Assembly: GCF_001542625.1 (NCBI RefSeq)
Contig: NZ_CP016279.1
Location: forward strand, 2,790,001-2,854,000
Reading direction: 5' to 3'
DNA length: 64,000 nt
Source: Streptomyces griseochromogenes
Lineage (GTDB): Bacteria > Actinomycetota > Actinomycetes > Streptomycetales > Streptomycetaceae
Each line of letters begins with the position of its first letter. Positions within the stretch are counted from its first letter, which is position 1. Positions 1 to 9,614 of this stretch are shown in pieces. Under the pieces are notes generated by a model. That model made no database searches and was not told the DNA's origin. It saw only the letters and a list, made by a program, of their open reading frames with translations. A program made the position numbers and the translations under genes.

Positions 1-1089
1 CTGCACCGGCCGGACCACCGAGCGGCGCACCAGCACCGTGAAGGCGATCCACAGCGCGAGGCCGATGAGCGCGCCGTACAGCAGCAGTCCCGCGCGCCAC
101 TTCGCGGAGGAGGCGGCGGTGTCGGCGCGGTGGGCGATCTGGTCGATCAGCGCGGTGGTGATCTTCAGCCGGGCGGCGGCCTGTTCGGGGTAGGCGGGAT
201 AGTCGCCCAGCGCGTCCTGGACCGCTCGGCGGATCTCCTCCCGGCCACCGGCCTCCAGTTGGGTGGGATCGATCTGCAACTCGGCGTACGACTGCCCGAT
301 CTTCTGCTGCGCGGAGGTGTGGTCGATGGCGTCCAGCTGCTGGGCCTGGCGCTCGGTGGCGAACCGGGAGAAGCGGTCCTTCTGGTGGGTGTACAGGTCG
401 TACGCACCGACGGCGTTGGTGAACTCGATCAGCGCGTTGGTGTCCCCGGTGCTAGCCGAGAACACGCTGGTCTCGAAGGCGCCGTGGGCGGCGTCCGCGC
501 GCAGCAGGGAGTCCAGCAGGTTGCCGGTGAAGGTCGTCGCGAGCGCGGTGGTGCGGTCGAGGTCGAGGCCGTCGATGACGCCGCCGGCCGCGTCCGTGTA
601 GGAGGGGTCGATGTTGTCGGCCGGGAGATAGCCCCGCTCGACGCTCTGGCGCAGGCTGGAGAGGCCGTCGACGTCCCTGAGTGCCTGCGCCTCGGCGTCC
701 GGCAGCCGGCCGCGGAAGGTCCCGCGCACCTTCTCGGCCTGGTCGTCCACCGCCTCCTGCGCCGCGCGGTACGCGGCGAGCGAGGGCTTGGAGTAGCCGG
801 ACTCATAGCGCGCGGACAGCAGGATCGCCTGCTGGTGCTCGGCCTCCACGCGGTCCACCAGCCGGGCCACCTGCGCGCTGTCCCGCACCAGCCGGGCCGC
901 AGACTCCGCGCTGTCCGACTGCTGGACCAGGTCCGTGACCGGGTACCACAGCAGGACGGCGACGACGGCGAGCGGGATGCCGACGAGCAGGTTGAGTTTG
1001 CGCCGGAAGGGCCAGCGGTCCGCGAAGCCTCGTACACCACTGCGTACGGGGGCATACCGGAAAGACGCGTCCACCTGGTTCGTGGACAC
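1..1089 (-). CDS. NIT-domain sensor histidine kinase, 5' part only
   Basis: N-terminal 363 residues of a membrane sensor kinase; the gene leaves the window at its left edge, so the kinase core is not seen. A short cytoplasmic start is followed by a first membrane helix (about residues 33-53), a long helical extracytoplasmic region typical of the nitrate/nitrite-sensing (NIT) domain, a second helix near 335-355 (LLLYGALIGLALW) and the beginning of a HAMP-like linker (VRRSVVRPV). The GTG start is chosen because AAGGAGG lies 5 nt upstream. Many Streptomyces kinases of this build are the first gene of a conservon (kinase, roadblock, DUF742 and GTPase genes). Whether that holds here depends on sequence outside the window. 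The signal sensed cannot be told from the sequence. Confidence 0.85.
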   Translation of the reverse strand, partial: MSTNQVDASFRYAPVRSGVRGFADRWPFRRKLNLLVGIPLAVVAVLLWYPVTDLVQQSDSAESAARLVRDSAQVARLVDRVEAEHQQAILLSARYESGYSKPSLAAYRAAQEAVDDQAEKVRGTFRGRLPDAEAQALRDVDGLSSLRQSVERGYLPADNIDPSYTDAAGGVIDGLDLDRTTALATTFTGNLLDSLLRADAAHGAFETSVFSASTGDTNALIEFTNAVGAYDLYTHQKDRFSRFATERQAQQLDAIDHTSAQQKIGQSYAELQIDPTQLEAGGREEIRRAVQDALGDYPAYPEQAAARLKITTALIDQIAHRADTAASSAKWRAGLLLYGALIGLALWIAFTVLVRRSVVRPVQ

Positions 1090-1306
1090 CGGGCCTCCTT
1101 CTGGGGTGCCTTACGACGGAAGCGGGCCCCGTGCACCGCTGTGGCCGATTTCAACTGCTGTGAGACTACCGTGCTCTTGAAGCCTCAATGAGCTTGGCCT
1201 TTATCAAGAATCAGTTACGAGGTGCTGTCAATTGATCGCAGATCGAAGCCAATCGGTGATCTGGCGCCACTTGACTGGCTGAGAACTGGCTGTATTGGAT
1301 CAGCGT

Positions 1307-2266
1307 GTGACTTTCACCAAGCGCAACAGCAGGCCCATCCTCAGGAACCGAAGCGCGGCGGCGGTCGCCCTCGCGGCGACGACGGCCCTGCTGGCGGGCT
1401 GTGGTTCCACCGACGGCAAGGGCAGCAATCCCCTTTCGGACAGCAAGGCGAGCGGCGACACCGTGGTCGTCGGATCCAACAACTTCGCCGAGAGCATCCT
1501 GCTCGCGGACATCTACGGCGAGGCCCTCAAGGCCAAGGGCATCAAGGTCACGTACAAGCCGAACATCGGCAGCCGCGAGACCACCTACGGTCTGCTCAAG
1601 AACGGCTCGGTCAAGGTCCTGCCCGAGTACAACGGCGCGTTGCTGGCCTACCTCGACCAGAAGGCCGCTCCGAAGACCGTCGAGGCGACCACGTCGGCCA
1701 TCGAGGCCAAGCTGGACTCCGGACTGACCCTGCTCAAGCCCTCGCCGGCGCAGAACAAGGACTCGGTCACGCTCAACGCGAGCACCGCGAAGAAGTACCA
1801 CCTCACCGAGAAGTCCTCCATCGCCGATCTGAAGGGCATCGCCAAGGACCTGGCCATCGGTGCCTCGCCGGAGTTCCAGACCCGCCGGCAGGGCCTGGTC
1901 GGCCTGAAGGACGTGTACGGCCTGGAGTTCGAGTCCTTCAAGGCGCTGGACGCGGGCGGCCCGCTGACCCAGACGGCGCTGAAGAAGGACACCGTGCAGG
2001 CGGCGGACATCTTCACCACGGACGCGACCATCTCCAAGGAGAAGTTCGTCGTCCTGCAGGACCCGCAGAACCTCTTCGGCTTCGAGAACGTGCAACCGCT
2101 CGTCCACAAGGGCGCCCTGTCCCAGAAGGGCGCCGACGCGCTGAACGCCGTCTCGGCCAAGCTGGACACGAAGACCCTGCTGGACCTGGACACCCAGGTG
2201 CAGACGGAGAACAAGGACCCGCTGGACGTCGCCACGGCCTGGCTGAAGTCCGCCGGTCTCGACTGA
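1307..2266 (+). CDS. Glycine betaine/choline-type ABC substrate-binding lipoprotein (ProX/OpuAC-like)
   Basis: Extracytoplasmic solute-binding protein of the quaternary-amine (betaine, choline, proline betaine) uptake family. The N-terminus is a lipoprotein signal: basic residues, a hydrophobic stretch and the lipobox LLAGC. The mature part starts with VVVGSNNFAESILLADIYGE, typical of the OpuAC family, and the total of about 319 residues is normal. The GTG start gives the best signal peptide; an in-frame TTG 12 nt upstream is an alternative, and no clear ribosome site supports either. No permease or ATPase gene lies next to it: the left neighbour is a divergent sensor kinase and the right one is nadE. 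It is therefore an orphan binding protein that must share a transporter encoded elsewhere. A strong terminator follows the gene. Confidence 0.85.
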   Translation: MTFTKRNSRPILRNRSAAAVALAATTALLAGCGSTDGKGSNPLSDSKASGDTVVVGSNNFAESILLADIYGEALKAKGIKVTYKPNIGSRETTYGLLKNGSVKVLPEYNGALLAYLDQKAAPKTVEATTSAIEAKLDSGLTLLKPSPAQNKDSVTLNASTAKKYHLTEKSSIADLKGIAKDLAIGASPEFQTRRQGLVGLKDVYGLEFESFKALDAGGPLTQTALKKDTVQAADIFTTDATISKEKFVVLQDPQNLFGFENVQPLVHKGALSQKGADALNAVSAKLDTKTLLDLDTQVQTENKDPLDVATAWLKSAGLD

Positions 2267-2298
2267 CCGGCCGCGGCGCGGACGCGACCGCGGGCCGG

Positions 2299-2338
2299 AC
2301 GACGCGGGTGCCCCGGGAAACCGGGGCACCCGCGTCGT
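2299..2338 (+). terminator. Rho-independent-type terminator hairpin after the binding-protein gene
   Basis: Perfect 18-bp stem (ACGACGCGGGTGCCCCGG and its complement) closed by a GAAA tetraloop, 33 nt after the stop codon. There is no U-tract, as is usual in Streptomyces. Confidence 0.85.
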
Positions 2339-2886
2339 GCTCTACGGCACCGGGCCCCGACTTCCCGCGCCGGTCCGCCTCGCCGACGGCGCCGCCGATC
2401 GCGCAGTGGACCCCGGCTCTGCGCCGGCCCCACCACGCCCGCGAACGGGCCGACCGACGCACCGCCACCGGCCGCCGGTGCGGCCGCGGCCCGGGCGTCG
2501 GTGCGCACCGCTCGGTGACCGTAGACCCGGCCGAGGAACCCGCCCACGGCCCGCGACTCCGGCTCCACCGAGGTCTGAGCCGGCGTCTTCGCCCGCCCGG
2601 GCGCCCGGAGGGGAGCCGTAGTGCGCCGTGCCGTGCCGGACCGCCGAGGCTGAGACCGACCGCCCCCGGCAGCACCCGGTCCGCCCCGCCGCGGACCGCC
2701 CGGTTCTCGGCCGGACCGCCTGGCTCTCGGCCGGACCGCCCGCCGGCCGGAGGCATCACGACGGCGGCCGAACCGCCGCCCCGACGCACGCGGCTGTGAG
2801 CACCGGTGCCCCGCCGACGACGGCGTGCGCCCCGGATGTGATCCACTGAAGGGTGTCCTTCCGTCTGTTCTCCTGAGGAAGCCCCG
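2339..2886. other. Gene-free interval upstream of nadE, with a 20-bp tandem duplication
   Basis: About 550 bp, extremely GC-rich. I could recognise no protein in any frame; the open frames here are composition artefacts. The one clear structure is a direct repeat of 20 bp (GGTTCTCGGCCGGACCGCCT, then a copy with two changes) at 2702-2741. The last 40 bp should hold the nadE promoter and ribosome site. Confidence 0.5.
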
Positions 2887-4947
2887 TTGAACTTCTGGTC
2901 GATCTACCAGCACGGCTTCGCACGCATCGCCGCGTGTACGGGCCACTCCGCCATCGCCGACCCGCACACCAATGCCGAGTCCGTTCTGCGGCAGGCGCGC
3001 CGGTGCGCCCAGGAGGGGGTCGCCGTCGCCGTCTTCCCCGAGCTCTGTCTGACCGGCTACTCGATCGAGGACCTCCTGCTCCAGGACGCGGTGCTCGACC
3101 AGGTCGAGGAGGCGCTCGAAACCATCGTGGCCGCGTCGGCGGATCTGCTGCCGGTCCTGGTCGTCGGGGCCCCGCTGCGCCATCGCCACCGGATCTACAA
3201 CTGTGCGGTCGTCGTGCACCGCGGCCGTGTCCTCGGCGTCGCGCCCAAGTCCTACCCGCCGAACTACCGCGAGTTCTACGAGCGCCGGCAGATCGCCTCG
3301 GGCGAGGACGAACGCGGCGGCACCCTCCGGGTGGCCGGCGCGACCGTCCCGTTCGGCGTGGACCTCCTCTTCGAGGCGGAGGACGTTCCGGGCCTGGTGC
3401 TGCACGCGGAGATCTGCGAGGACATGTGGGTCCCGGTGCCCCCGAGCGCGGAGGCGGCGCTGGCCGGCGCGACCGTGCTCGCCAACCTCTCGGGCAGCCC
3501 CATCACGGTCGGCCGCGCCGAGGACCGGCGGCTGCTGTGCCGCTCGGCGTCCGCGCGCTGCCTCGCCGCGTACGTCTACGCCGCGGCCGGACTGGGCGAG
3601 TCGAGCACCGACCTGTCCTGGGACGGCCAGACCATGATCTACGAGAACGGTGCGCTGCTGGCCGAGACCGAGCGGTTCCCGCTCGACGACCAGTTCGCGG
3701 TGGCCGACGTCGACCTCGACCTGCTGCGCCAGGAGCGGCAGCGGATGGGCACGTTCGACGACAACCGCCGCGCCCACTCCACGCGTACCTCAGGCTTCAG
3801 GCGGGTGCCGTTCCGGCTCGACCCGCCGACCGCCGACCTCGGGCTCAGGCGCCGCGTCGAACGCTTCCCGTTCGTGCCCGCCGACCCCGACCGTCTCGCC
3901 CTGGACTGCTACGAGGCATACAACATCCAGGTCGCGGCCCTGCAGCAGCGGCTGGCGGCGATCGGCGGCCCGAAGGTCGTCATCGGGGTCTCCGGCGGCC
4001 TCGACTCCACGCACGCGCTCATCGTCGCCGCCCGGGCGATGGACCGCGCGGGCCGCCCGCGCAGCGACATCCTCGCCTTCACCCTGCCCGGCTTCGCGAC
4101 CAGCGAGCACACCAAGGACAACGCCCACCAGCTGATGCGCTCGCTCGGCGTCACCGCGGCCGAGCTGGACATCTCGCCGACCGCACGGCTGATGCTGCAG
4201 GAGATGGGCCACCCGTTCGCCTCCGGCGAGCCGGTGTACGACGTCACCTTCGAGAACGTGCAGGCCGGGCTGCGCACCGACTACCTGTTCCGGCTGGCCA
4301 ACCAGCGCGGCGGCATCGTGCTCGGCACCGGGGACCTCTCGGAGCTGGCGCTCGGCTGGTGCACCTACGGCGTGGGCGACCAGATGAGCCACTACAACGT
4401 CAACTCCGGTGTGCCGAAGACCCTCATCCAGCACCTGATCCGCTGGGTCATCAGCAGCGGCCAGGTCGACGAGGGCACCGGCCGGACGCTGGCCGCGATC
4501 CTCGACACCGAGATCAGCCCGGAGCTGGTGCCCGGCGAGGAACTGCAGTCCACCGAGTCGAAGATCGGCCCGTACGCGCTGCACGACTTCACCCTCTTCC
4601 ACGTGCTGCGCCACGGATTCCGGCCGTCGAAGATCGCATTCCTGGCCTGGCACGCCTGGCACGACCGGGACGCCGGCGCCTGGCCGCCCGGCTTCCCCGA
4701 GTCCGAGCGGGGGGCGTACGACCTGCCGGAGATCCGGCGCTGGCTGGAGGTCTTCTGCCGCCGCTTCTTCGCGTTCGCGCAGTTCAAGCGCTCGGCCATG
4801 CCGAACGGGCCGAAGGTCTCGGCCGGCGGCTCCCTTTCGCCGCGCGGCGACTGGCGCGCCCCGTCCGACAGCACGGCCCGGGCCTGGCTGCGCGACCTCG
4901 CCCGCTTCGACATCCCGGACGACGGGCACCAGTCGCACCACTCGTGA
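2887..4947 (+). CDS. nadE: Glutamine-dependent NAD+ synthetase
   Basis: Last step of NAD biosynthesis: ATP-dependent amidation of nicotinate adenine dinucleotide with ammonia released from glutamine. The 686-residue two-domain architecture is that of actinobacterial enzymes. The N-terminal nitrilase-fold glutaminase carries the Glu-Lys-Cys triad: E52 in [11 protein letters not shown]121 in [10 protein letters not shown]177 in HAEICEDMW. The C-terminal synthetase has the ATP pyrophosphatase loop GVSGGLDST. The TTG start is preceded by GAGGA at normal spacing and matches the family's N-terminus ([10 protein letters not shown]), so the weak start codon looks real. The gene stands alone, with no other NAD pathway gene nearby. 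The product is cytosolic and probably essential. Confidence 0.96.
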   Translation: MNFWSIYQHGFARIAACTGHSAIADPHTNAESVLRQARRCAQEGVAVAVFPELCLTGYSIEDLLLQDAVLDQVEEALETIVAASADLLPVLVVGAPLRHRHRIYNCAVVVHRGRVLGVAPKSYPPNYREFYERRQIASGEDERGGTLRVAGATVPFGVDLLFEAEDVPGLVLHAEICEDMWVPVPPSAEAALAGATVLANLSGSPITVGRAEDRRLLCRSASARCLAAYVYAAAGLGESSTDLSWDGQTMIYENGALLAETERFPLDDQFAVADVDLDLLRQERQRMGTFDDNRRAHSTRTSGFRRVPFRLDPPTADLGLRRRVERFPFVPADPDRLALDCYEAYNIQVAALQQRLAAIGGPKVVIGVSGGLDSTHALIVAARAMDRAGRPRSDILAFTLPGFATSEHTKDNAHQLMRSLGVTAAELDISPTARLMLQEMGHPFASGEPVYDVTFENVQAGLRTDYLFRLANQRGGIVLGTGDLSELALGWCTYGVGDQMSHYNVNSGVPKTLIQHLIRWVISSGQVDEGTGRTLAAILDTEISPELVPGEELQSTESKIGPYALHDFTLFHVLRHGFRPSKIAFLAWHAWHDRDAGAWPPGFPESERGAYDLPEIRRWLEVFCRRFFAFAQFKRSAMPNGPKVSAGGSLSPRGDWRAPSDSTARAWLRDLARFDIPDDGHQSHHS

Positions 4948-5090
4948 GATTTCCGCACCGGGGACGGGTGTGAGGGAAGAATTCCTCACCCCTCCCCGCC
5001 TGGTTGGAGTTCGCCTCTCTCACGCTCGCACGCTGGCCCATGACCGGCCCGGTCCCGGGCCGGTGCGTGACGAGTGCGAGAGGAACCCTC

Positions 5091-6518
5091 ATGACCACGG
5101 AACGCGTGACCACGGAACGCGTGCTGCCCGCCGAGTCCTACCGATGGCGCTGGCCCGCGCTCGCCGCCCTGCTGCTGGGCGAGGCGATGAACCTGCTGGA
5201 CGCGACCGTCGTACAGGTCGCCGCGCCCGCCGTCCACGCCGGTCTGGGCGGCTCGGTCTCCGACATCCAGTGGTTCGGCACCGCCTACACCCTGCCGTTC
5301 GCGGTACTGCTGATCACCGGCGGCCGGCTCGGCGACCTGGCCGGCCGGCGCCGCCTGTTCGTCCTTGGCGTCGCCGCCTTCACGGCGGCCTCGGTGGCCT
5401 GCGCCCTGGCGCCCACGGCGGGCCTGCTGATCGCCTTCCGCGCGGTGCAGGGTGCGGCGGCGGCCCTGGTCATTCCGCAGACCATCGGACTGATCAAGGC
5501 GATGTTCTCGGGGGAGGAGACGGCGAAGGCACTCGGCAGCATCGGTCCCGTCATGGGCCTCGCCGCCGTCTGCGGACCCGTCCTCGGCGGTGTGCTCACC
5601 CACGCCGATCTGTTCGGCTCCTCCTGGCGGGCCGCGTTCCTGGTCAACGTGCCCGTGTCCGCCGTGGTCCTGGCCCTCGCCCCGCTGCTCCCGGAGGACC
5701 GGGCGCCGGTCCGGCCGGCCTTCGACTGGCCGGGCACCGCACTGGTGGCGGCCGGCACCGGGCTCGTGGTGTACCCCCTCATCGGCGCGGATGTCACTCG
5801 ACTCCCGCTGTGGCGCTGGGCGTTGCTGCTCGCCGGACTGCTCGCCCTCGCCGTGTTCGCGCGGCACCAGCGGCGCTCGGCCCGGCCGCTGCTGGAGCCC
5901 AGCCTCTTCACCCACCGGGGCTTTCCCGCCGCCCTCGTCGCCTCGACCGCCTTCTTCGCGGTGACCAGCGGAATGACCACGGTGGTCGTCCTCCAGCTCC
6001 AACTCGGTGCGCACACCGGCGTACTGGCCGCGGGGCTGAGCCTGATCCCGTGGTCGGCAGGCCTCGCGATCGCGTCCTGGCTCGCGGGCGCCCGTCTGGT
6101 ACGGCGCCACGGGCGCCGGGTGATGCCGTACGGACTCGGCGTGCTGGTCACCGGCCTGCTCGCCGCCGTCGCGGCCTACCGCACGACCGCTCCCGGTCAC
6201 TACCCGGCCGCGCTGCTGCCCTGCCTCGCCCTGATCGGCCTCGGCGCCGGTCTGTTCACCCCCGCCTTCTTCACCCTCGCGCTGCACCCGCTGCGCCCCC
6301 AGGAGATCGGCTCGGCGGCCGGGCTGCTCAACGCGGTCCAGCAACTCGGGGCCACTGTGGGCGTGGCGGTGCTCGGCAGCGTGTACCTCGCCGGTGCGGA
6401 CACCGGAACCCCGGACGCGGCACCACACGCCGCCCAGGCCGCGTGCTGGACAGCGACGGCGCTCGTGGGGGTGTGCGCGGCCGCGAGCGTCCGGGTGGGC
6501 GCTCCGGACCGGGCCTAG
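5091..6518 (+). CDS. MFS drug exporter, DHA2 (14-helix, EmrB/QacA) type
   Basis: A 475-residue integral membrane antiporter predicted to export small hydrophobic compounds or drugs with proton motive force. Signatures are the first-helix motif LDATVVQVAAPAV, the loop motif GRLGDLAGRRRLF and about fourteen hydrophobic segments. The ATG start follows GAGAGGAAC at good spacing; longer in-frame starts upstream lack a ribosome site. The substrate is unknown, and no TetR or MarR regulator is adjacent. The last ten codons coincide with the first unit of the 31-bp repeat array that follows, so the C-terminus (VRVGAPDRA) may itself be repeat-derived. The gene faces the AsnC-type regulator on the other strand. 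Confidence 0.9.
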   Translation: MTTERVTTERVLPAESYRWRWPALAALLLGEAMNLLDATVVQVAAPAVHAGLGGSVSDIQWFGTAYTLPFAVLLITGGRLGDLAGRRRLFVLGVAAFTAASVACALAPTAGLLIAFRAVQGAAAALVIPQTIGLIKAMFSGEETAKALGSIGPVMGLAAVCGPVLGGVLTHADLFGSSWRAAFLVNVPVSAVVLALAPLLPEDRAPVRPAFDWPGTALVAAGTGLVVYPLIGADVTRLPLWRWALLLAGLLALAVFARHQRRSARPLLEPSLFTHRGFPAALVASTAFFAVTSGMTTVVVLQLQLGAHTGVLAAGLSLIPWSAGLAIASWLAGARLVRRHGRRVMPYGLGVLVTGLLAAVAAYRTTAPGHYPAALLPCLALIGLGAGLFTPAFFTLALHPLRPQEIGSAAGLLNAVQQLGATVGVAVLGSVYLAGADTGTPDAAPHAAQAACWTATALVGVCAAASVRVGAPDRA

Positions 6519-6794
6519 CGTGCGGGTGGGGTCGTTGGACATGATCTGGAGCCTGGGCGGGCGCTCTGGACCGGTCCTGGCGTCCGGATGACGTCGCCGG
6601 ATATGTCCAGGCGTCCGGGCGGGCGCCCGGGACCGACCTGGCGTCTGGACGGGGGGGCCGGACATGCCCTGGCGTGCTGGTGGGGTCGTTGGACATGTTC
6701 TGGTGTCCGGGTGCGTGTTCGGGACCGGTCCTGGCGTCCGGACGGGGTCGCCGGACACGCCCTGGTGTCCGGACAGTGTGCCGGACACGCCCTG
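6487..6794. repeat. Ten-unit degenerate 31-bp tandem repeat array
   Basis: Ten head-to-tail units of 31 bp (two are 30 bp). Each starts GCGTCCGGGYGGG or a close variant and ends in GGACCGGTCCTG or GGACATGTCCTG. Unit starts are at 6487, 6518, 6549, 6580, 6611, 6641, 6672, 6703, 6734 and 6765. GGACCGG-type and GGACATG-type units alternate through the first half, which suggests growth by a 62-bp dimer. The first unit overlaps the end of the MFS gene and its stop codon. The array fills the space between two converging genes, so it may affect transcript ends. Units sit directly side by side without spacers, so this is not a CRISPR. Confidence 0.85.
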
Positions 6795-6879
6795 GCGGAC
6801 CCGGGGTTCGCGCCTGCGCGGGCCGTGCCGCGGAAGACCTGCCTGCCCTGCTCACCGGGCGGGCGCGACGCCGGTGGTG

Positions 6880-7866
6880 TCAGTCGGAGCCGCGGTGCAG
6901 CCGGGCCAGGTCAGTCAGTGACGGACTCGCCGCCTTCAGGGTGCGCAGCACGGGGCTGGTCTCCAGTGTCCGGACCGCGCGCAGCGCGCCCAGCCGCCGG
7001 GTGAGATAGCGGTGCAGGTCGGCCGGGTCGCGGCAGAGCGCCTGGGCGACCAGGTTCGTGGGGCCGGTGGTCGCCGCGACGAAGGCCAGCTCGTCGTGGT
7101 CCGCCAGGGCGAGGCCGACCTCCTCCAGATCCGCCGGACGCACCGACAGCCACAGCAGCGCCCGGGCGCGCACCCCGAACAGCCCGGCGTCGACCTCCAC
7201 GTCGAAGAACAGAGCCCCCGCCGCCCGCAGTTCGGCCAGCCGCCGGGCCACGGTGGCGGGCGACCAGCCGGTCGCCCGCGCCAGCTCGCCCTGGCCGAGC
7301 CGGCCGTCCTTCTCCAGCGCGGCCAGCAACGCCGCGTCGCCCGGCTCCGGTCGGCGCACCGCCTCCGTGGCGGCCCGGTACGCCAGCGCCGCCCGCTGCT
7401 CCTCGTCCAGCGCCTGGGCGCTGCGCCGCCAGTTCGCCGGACCGCCCAGGTAGGTGTGGAGCAGGCAGTGCGCGGACACGGCGGTGATGCCGCCGGTGCG
7501 GGGAATGTCCCGCAGGAGGAGGGCGTTGGGGGAGGCGTCCGCGCCCGGAGCGTGGATCACCGCGGTGATCTCGGTGCCGCCCGAGGTGAGCTTCACCCAC
7601 GAGGTGTCCGGCCGGCGTACCAGCGCCTGGGCGATGTCCTGTGCGGACCGGGCCGTCGCGGTGAGCCGCACCAGCCACTGGGTACGGCCCGCCCGGTGCG
7701 GATCGGCCAGGCCCACCACACGCAGCCCGGCCTCGGTGCGCAGCCCGCGGTAGCGCCGGGCGACGGTCTGCGCCGACACGCCGAGCACCGCCGCGATCCT
7801 GCTGAACGGTGCCCGGCCGTCGATGTGCAGGGCGTGGATGAGGGCACGGTCGAGGTCGTCGAGCAT
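6880..7866 (-). CDS. Lrp/AsnC-family transcriptional regulator, tandem double-domain form
   Basis: A 328-residue regulator made of two copies of the Lrp/AsnC unit. The first winged helix (LDDLDRALIHALHIDGRAPF, recognition part VSAQTVARRYRGL) and first ligand-binding half are followed near residue 175 by a second helix-turn-helix (LLAALEKDGRLGQGELARA, SPATVARRLAEL) and a second AsnC ligand domain. Classical Lrp proteins are about 150 residues, so this fused form may work as a pseudo-dimer. GGGAGGATGGGGGC precedes the ATG. The gene faces the MFS exporter across the repeat array and is transcribed away from terB. Effector and targets are unknown. Confidence 0.88.
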   Translation of the reverse strand: MLDDLDRALIHALHIDGRAPFSRIAAVLGVSAQTVARRYRGLRTEAGLRVVGLADPHRAGRTQWLVRLTATARSAQDIAQALVRRPDTSWVKLTSGGTEITAVIHAPGADASPNALLLRDIPRTGGITAVSAHCLLHTYLGGPANWRRSAQALDEEQRAALAYRAATEAVRRPEPGDAALLAALEKDGRLGQGELARATGWSPATVARRLAELRAAGALFFDVEVDAGLFGVRARALLWLSVRPADLEEVGLALADHDELAFVAATTGPTNLVAQALCRDPADLHRYLTRRLGALRAVRTLETSPVLRTLKAASPSLTDLARLHRGSD

Positions 7867-7902
7867 GCCCCCATCCTCCCGGTCACCGTGGACCCCGGTG
7901 GC

Positions 7903-8358
7903 TCAGAGGTCGAACTCGTGCGGCGGCAGGTCGAGGGTGTAGCACGCCTCGCGCACCACGGCCTGCTCGGTCTTGTCGAAGTCGCCGTCCGCACCGCCGA
8001 TGACGATGCCGATCTGCACCACGGCGCGCGCCTCCGCGGGCTTCTTCTTCGCCTTGGCGATCTCCTGGAGCACGCTCACCTTGCCGAAGTCGAAGTCGGT
8101 GGTCAGCCTGTTCAGGTTCTCCTCGAAACGGCGCCGGAGGTCGTCGGCCGGGAAGTTCTGCAACACCTCGTTCGTGGCGATGAGCTGGGCCACCCGCTGC
8201 CGCTCCGCCGGGTCGATGGTGCCGTCGGCAGCGGCTACGAGCGCGCACATCGCCATGCTCGCGTCGCGGAAGGCACCGCTCTTCAGGTCGTTCTTCTTCG
8301 CCACCAACTGGGTCTGCATCTGCGACGCCGACTCCTTGATGCGGTCCCACAGGGCCAT
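7903..8358 (-). CDS. TerB-family tellurite-resistance-type protein
   Basis: A 151-residue all-helical cytosolic protein of the TerB family. Recognisable elements are the acidic metal-binding-like segment ALVAAADGTIDPAERQRV and the second half GIVIGGADGDFDKTEQAVVR. TerB proteins bind divalent cations and belong to the Ter stress network with TerD, but no other ter gene lies here, so a general stress or membrane-associated role is as likely as tellurite resistance. GAGGAG lies 5 nt before the ATG. It shares its strand with the regulator downstream and the Spo0M-like gene upstream, with gaps too large to call an operon. Confidence 0.85.
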   Translation of the reverse strand: MALWDRIKESASQMQTQLVAKKNDLKSGAFRDASMAMCALVAAADGTIDPAERQRVAQLIATNEVLQNFPADDLRRRFEENLNRLTTDFDFGKVSVLQEIAKAKKKPAEARAVVQIGIVIGGADGDFDKTEQAVVREACYTLDLPPHEFDL

Positions 8359-8493
8359 GCGAACTCCTCATATCCACGATCGATTGCTTCGACACGAACG
8401 TCTGCAGCAACTTCTACAGCAACGTAGAAACTCATGGGGTGGTCGATAAGTTCCGGCCGTCGGGAACGCGCTGTCCGGCTCCGGGAGGAGCGC

Positions 8494-9468
8494 CTAGTCG
8501 TCCTCGTCGTCCCCTTCGAAGAAGTCGCCGATCTCGTCTACTACTTCGGCCGCCACCAGGCCGCCCACCACGCCGAGGGCGAGGCCCGCCGCGCCCGCCG
8601 CCACGGCCGTGCCCAGGCCTGGACCGGAGCCGTGATGCCCGGACTCGTGGACGGTGTGCGGCTCGCCGTGGCCGTACGCCCCGTGGCCGTACGCCTCGCG
8701 GTGCTCGGTCAGCCGGCGGATCCAGCCGTCCACCTCTCTGTTCCAGTCGAGGGCGACCGCGTCCTCGTGGCGCACCGCGAACCTGGTCAGCTCGTCGTGC
8801 CCGGAGGAGAACAGGCCGCCGCGCTTGTCCGCCTCCAGGACGACCTCGACGCCCGCGGGGGAGGCGAGGAAGGTCAGCTCGATCTCGCTCACCGCGTGTG
8901 CGTACCGCGGGGCCGGGGTCAGCTCGATCTCCTGGTAGAACGGCAGTTGCTGGCCCGTGCCGCCGATGCGGCCGTACTCCAGATCGGCGGTGCGGAAACC
9001 GAAGCCCAGTTGGCCGAGGGCCTCCAGGATCGCCTCCTGCACGGGCAGCGGGCGGACGTCGAGGGGATCCAGGTCGCCCTTGTCGCGGGCGCCGGCCACC
9101 GCGACCTCCGTGCGTACGCCCAGCACGATGCCGAGCGGCTGGCCGTACAGCTCGGTGACGGGGGTCTCCCAGGGCAGCGGCACGCTGAAGGGCAGCTCCC
9201 GCACTTCCCGCTCCCCGAGCCGGAAGCCGCCGCCGACGGTGAACCGCTCGAAGGCGACGGCGCCCTCGCTGTCACCCTCCTCGTGCTCCGCCTCCACGCG
9301 GGCGATCAGTTCCAGGTCGACGTACTCGACCTCCACGGCTGTTTCGCCGCCCTTCAGCAGGATCCGTCCCGGCAGCGGCCCGCCGGGCAGGACCGCGCCG
9401 CCGTCCAGCACCGTGTCCACGGAGGGGCCGCCGACCCCGATCGCCCCCAGCAGCCTTTTGAACCCCAT
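8494..9468 (-). CDS. Spo0M-like sporulation-control protein (arrestin fold)
   Basis: A 324-residue protein matching the Spo0M/SpoOM family, an arrestin-like fold found in spore formers and linked to sporulation control and cytoskeletal contacts in Bacillus. The start MGFKRLLGAIGVGGPSVDTV and the beta-rich middle are typical. Odd features are the His/Gly-rich linker (about residues 250-275, HGAYGHGEPHTVHESGHHG), a hydrophobic Ala/Gly helix (AVAAGAAGLALGVVGGLVAA) and a very acidic tail ending EGDDEDD. The His-rich piece could bind metal and the helix could touch membrane; both are inference. A GAGGGAG ribosome site precedes the ATG. Confidence 0.85.
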   Translation of the reverse strand: MGFKRLLGAIGVGGPSVDTVLDGGAVLPGGPLPGRILLKGGETAVEVEYVDLELIARVEAEHEEGDSEGAVAFERFTVGGGFRLGEREVRELPFSVPLPWETPVTELYGQPLGIVLGVRTEVAVAGARDKGDLDPLDVRPLPVQEAILEALGQLGFGFRTADLEYGRIGGTGQQLPFYQEIELTPAPRYAHAVSEIELTFLASPAGVEVVLEADKRGGLFSSGHDELTRFAVRHEDAVALDWNREVDGWIRRLTEHREAYGHGAYGHGEPHTVHESGHHGSGPGLGTAVAAGAAGLALGVVGGLVAAEVVDEIGDFFEGDDEDD

Positions 9469-9614
9469 GACGCCGTCGCTCCCTCGTCCATCGCATCATC
9501 CGCGCGGCGATCCCACCGCCGTCCGTCTGCCCGATGAACTCGTGACGAGGGCACAGAAGTTCCATGATTCGCCCGTTCGGGGGATGGTCTGAACCGGCGT
9601 TGACGTATCGGCTC

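Noticed and set aside
1648..3777. A 709-codon open frame on the minus strand, and similar long frames opposite nadE, treZ, geoA, the multicopper oxidase and the MMPL gene
   Set aside because: These are shadows of real genes caused by the GC-rich third position; their translations are Arg/Pro/Ala/Gly-rich and show no family motif.
6487..6794. CRISPR array
   Set aside because: Repeat units are directly adjacent with no unique spacers, and no cas gene is present.
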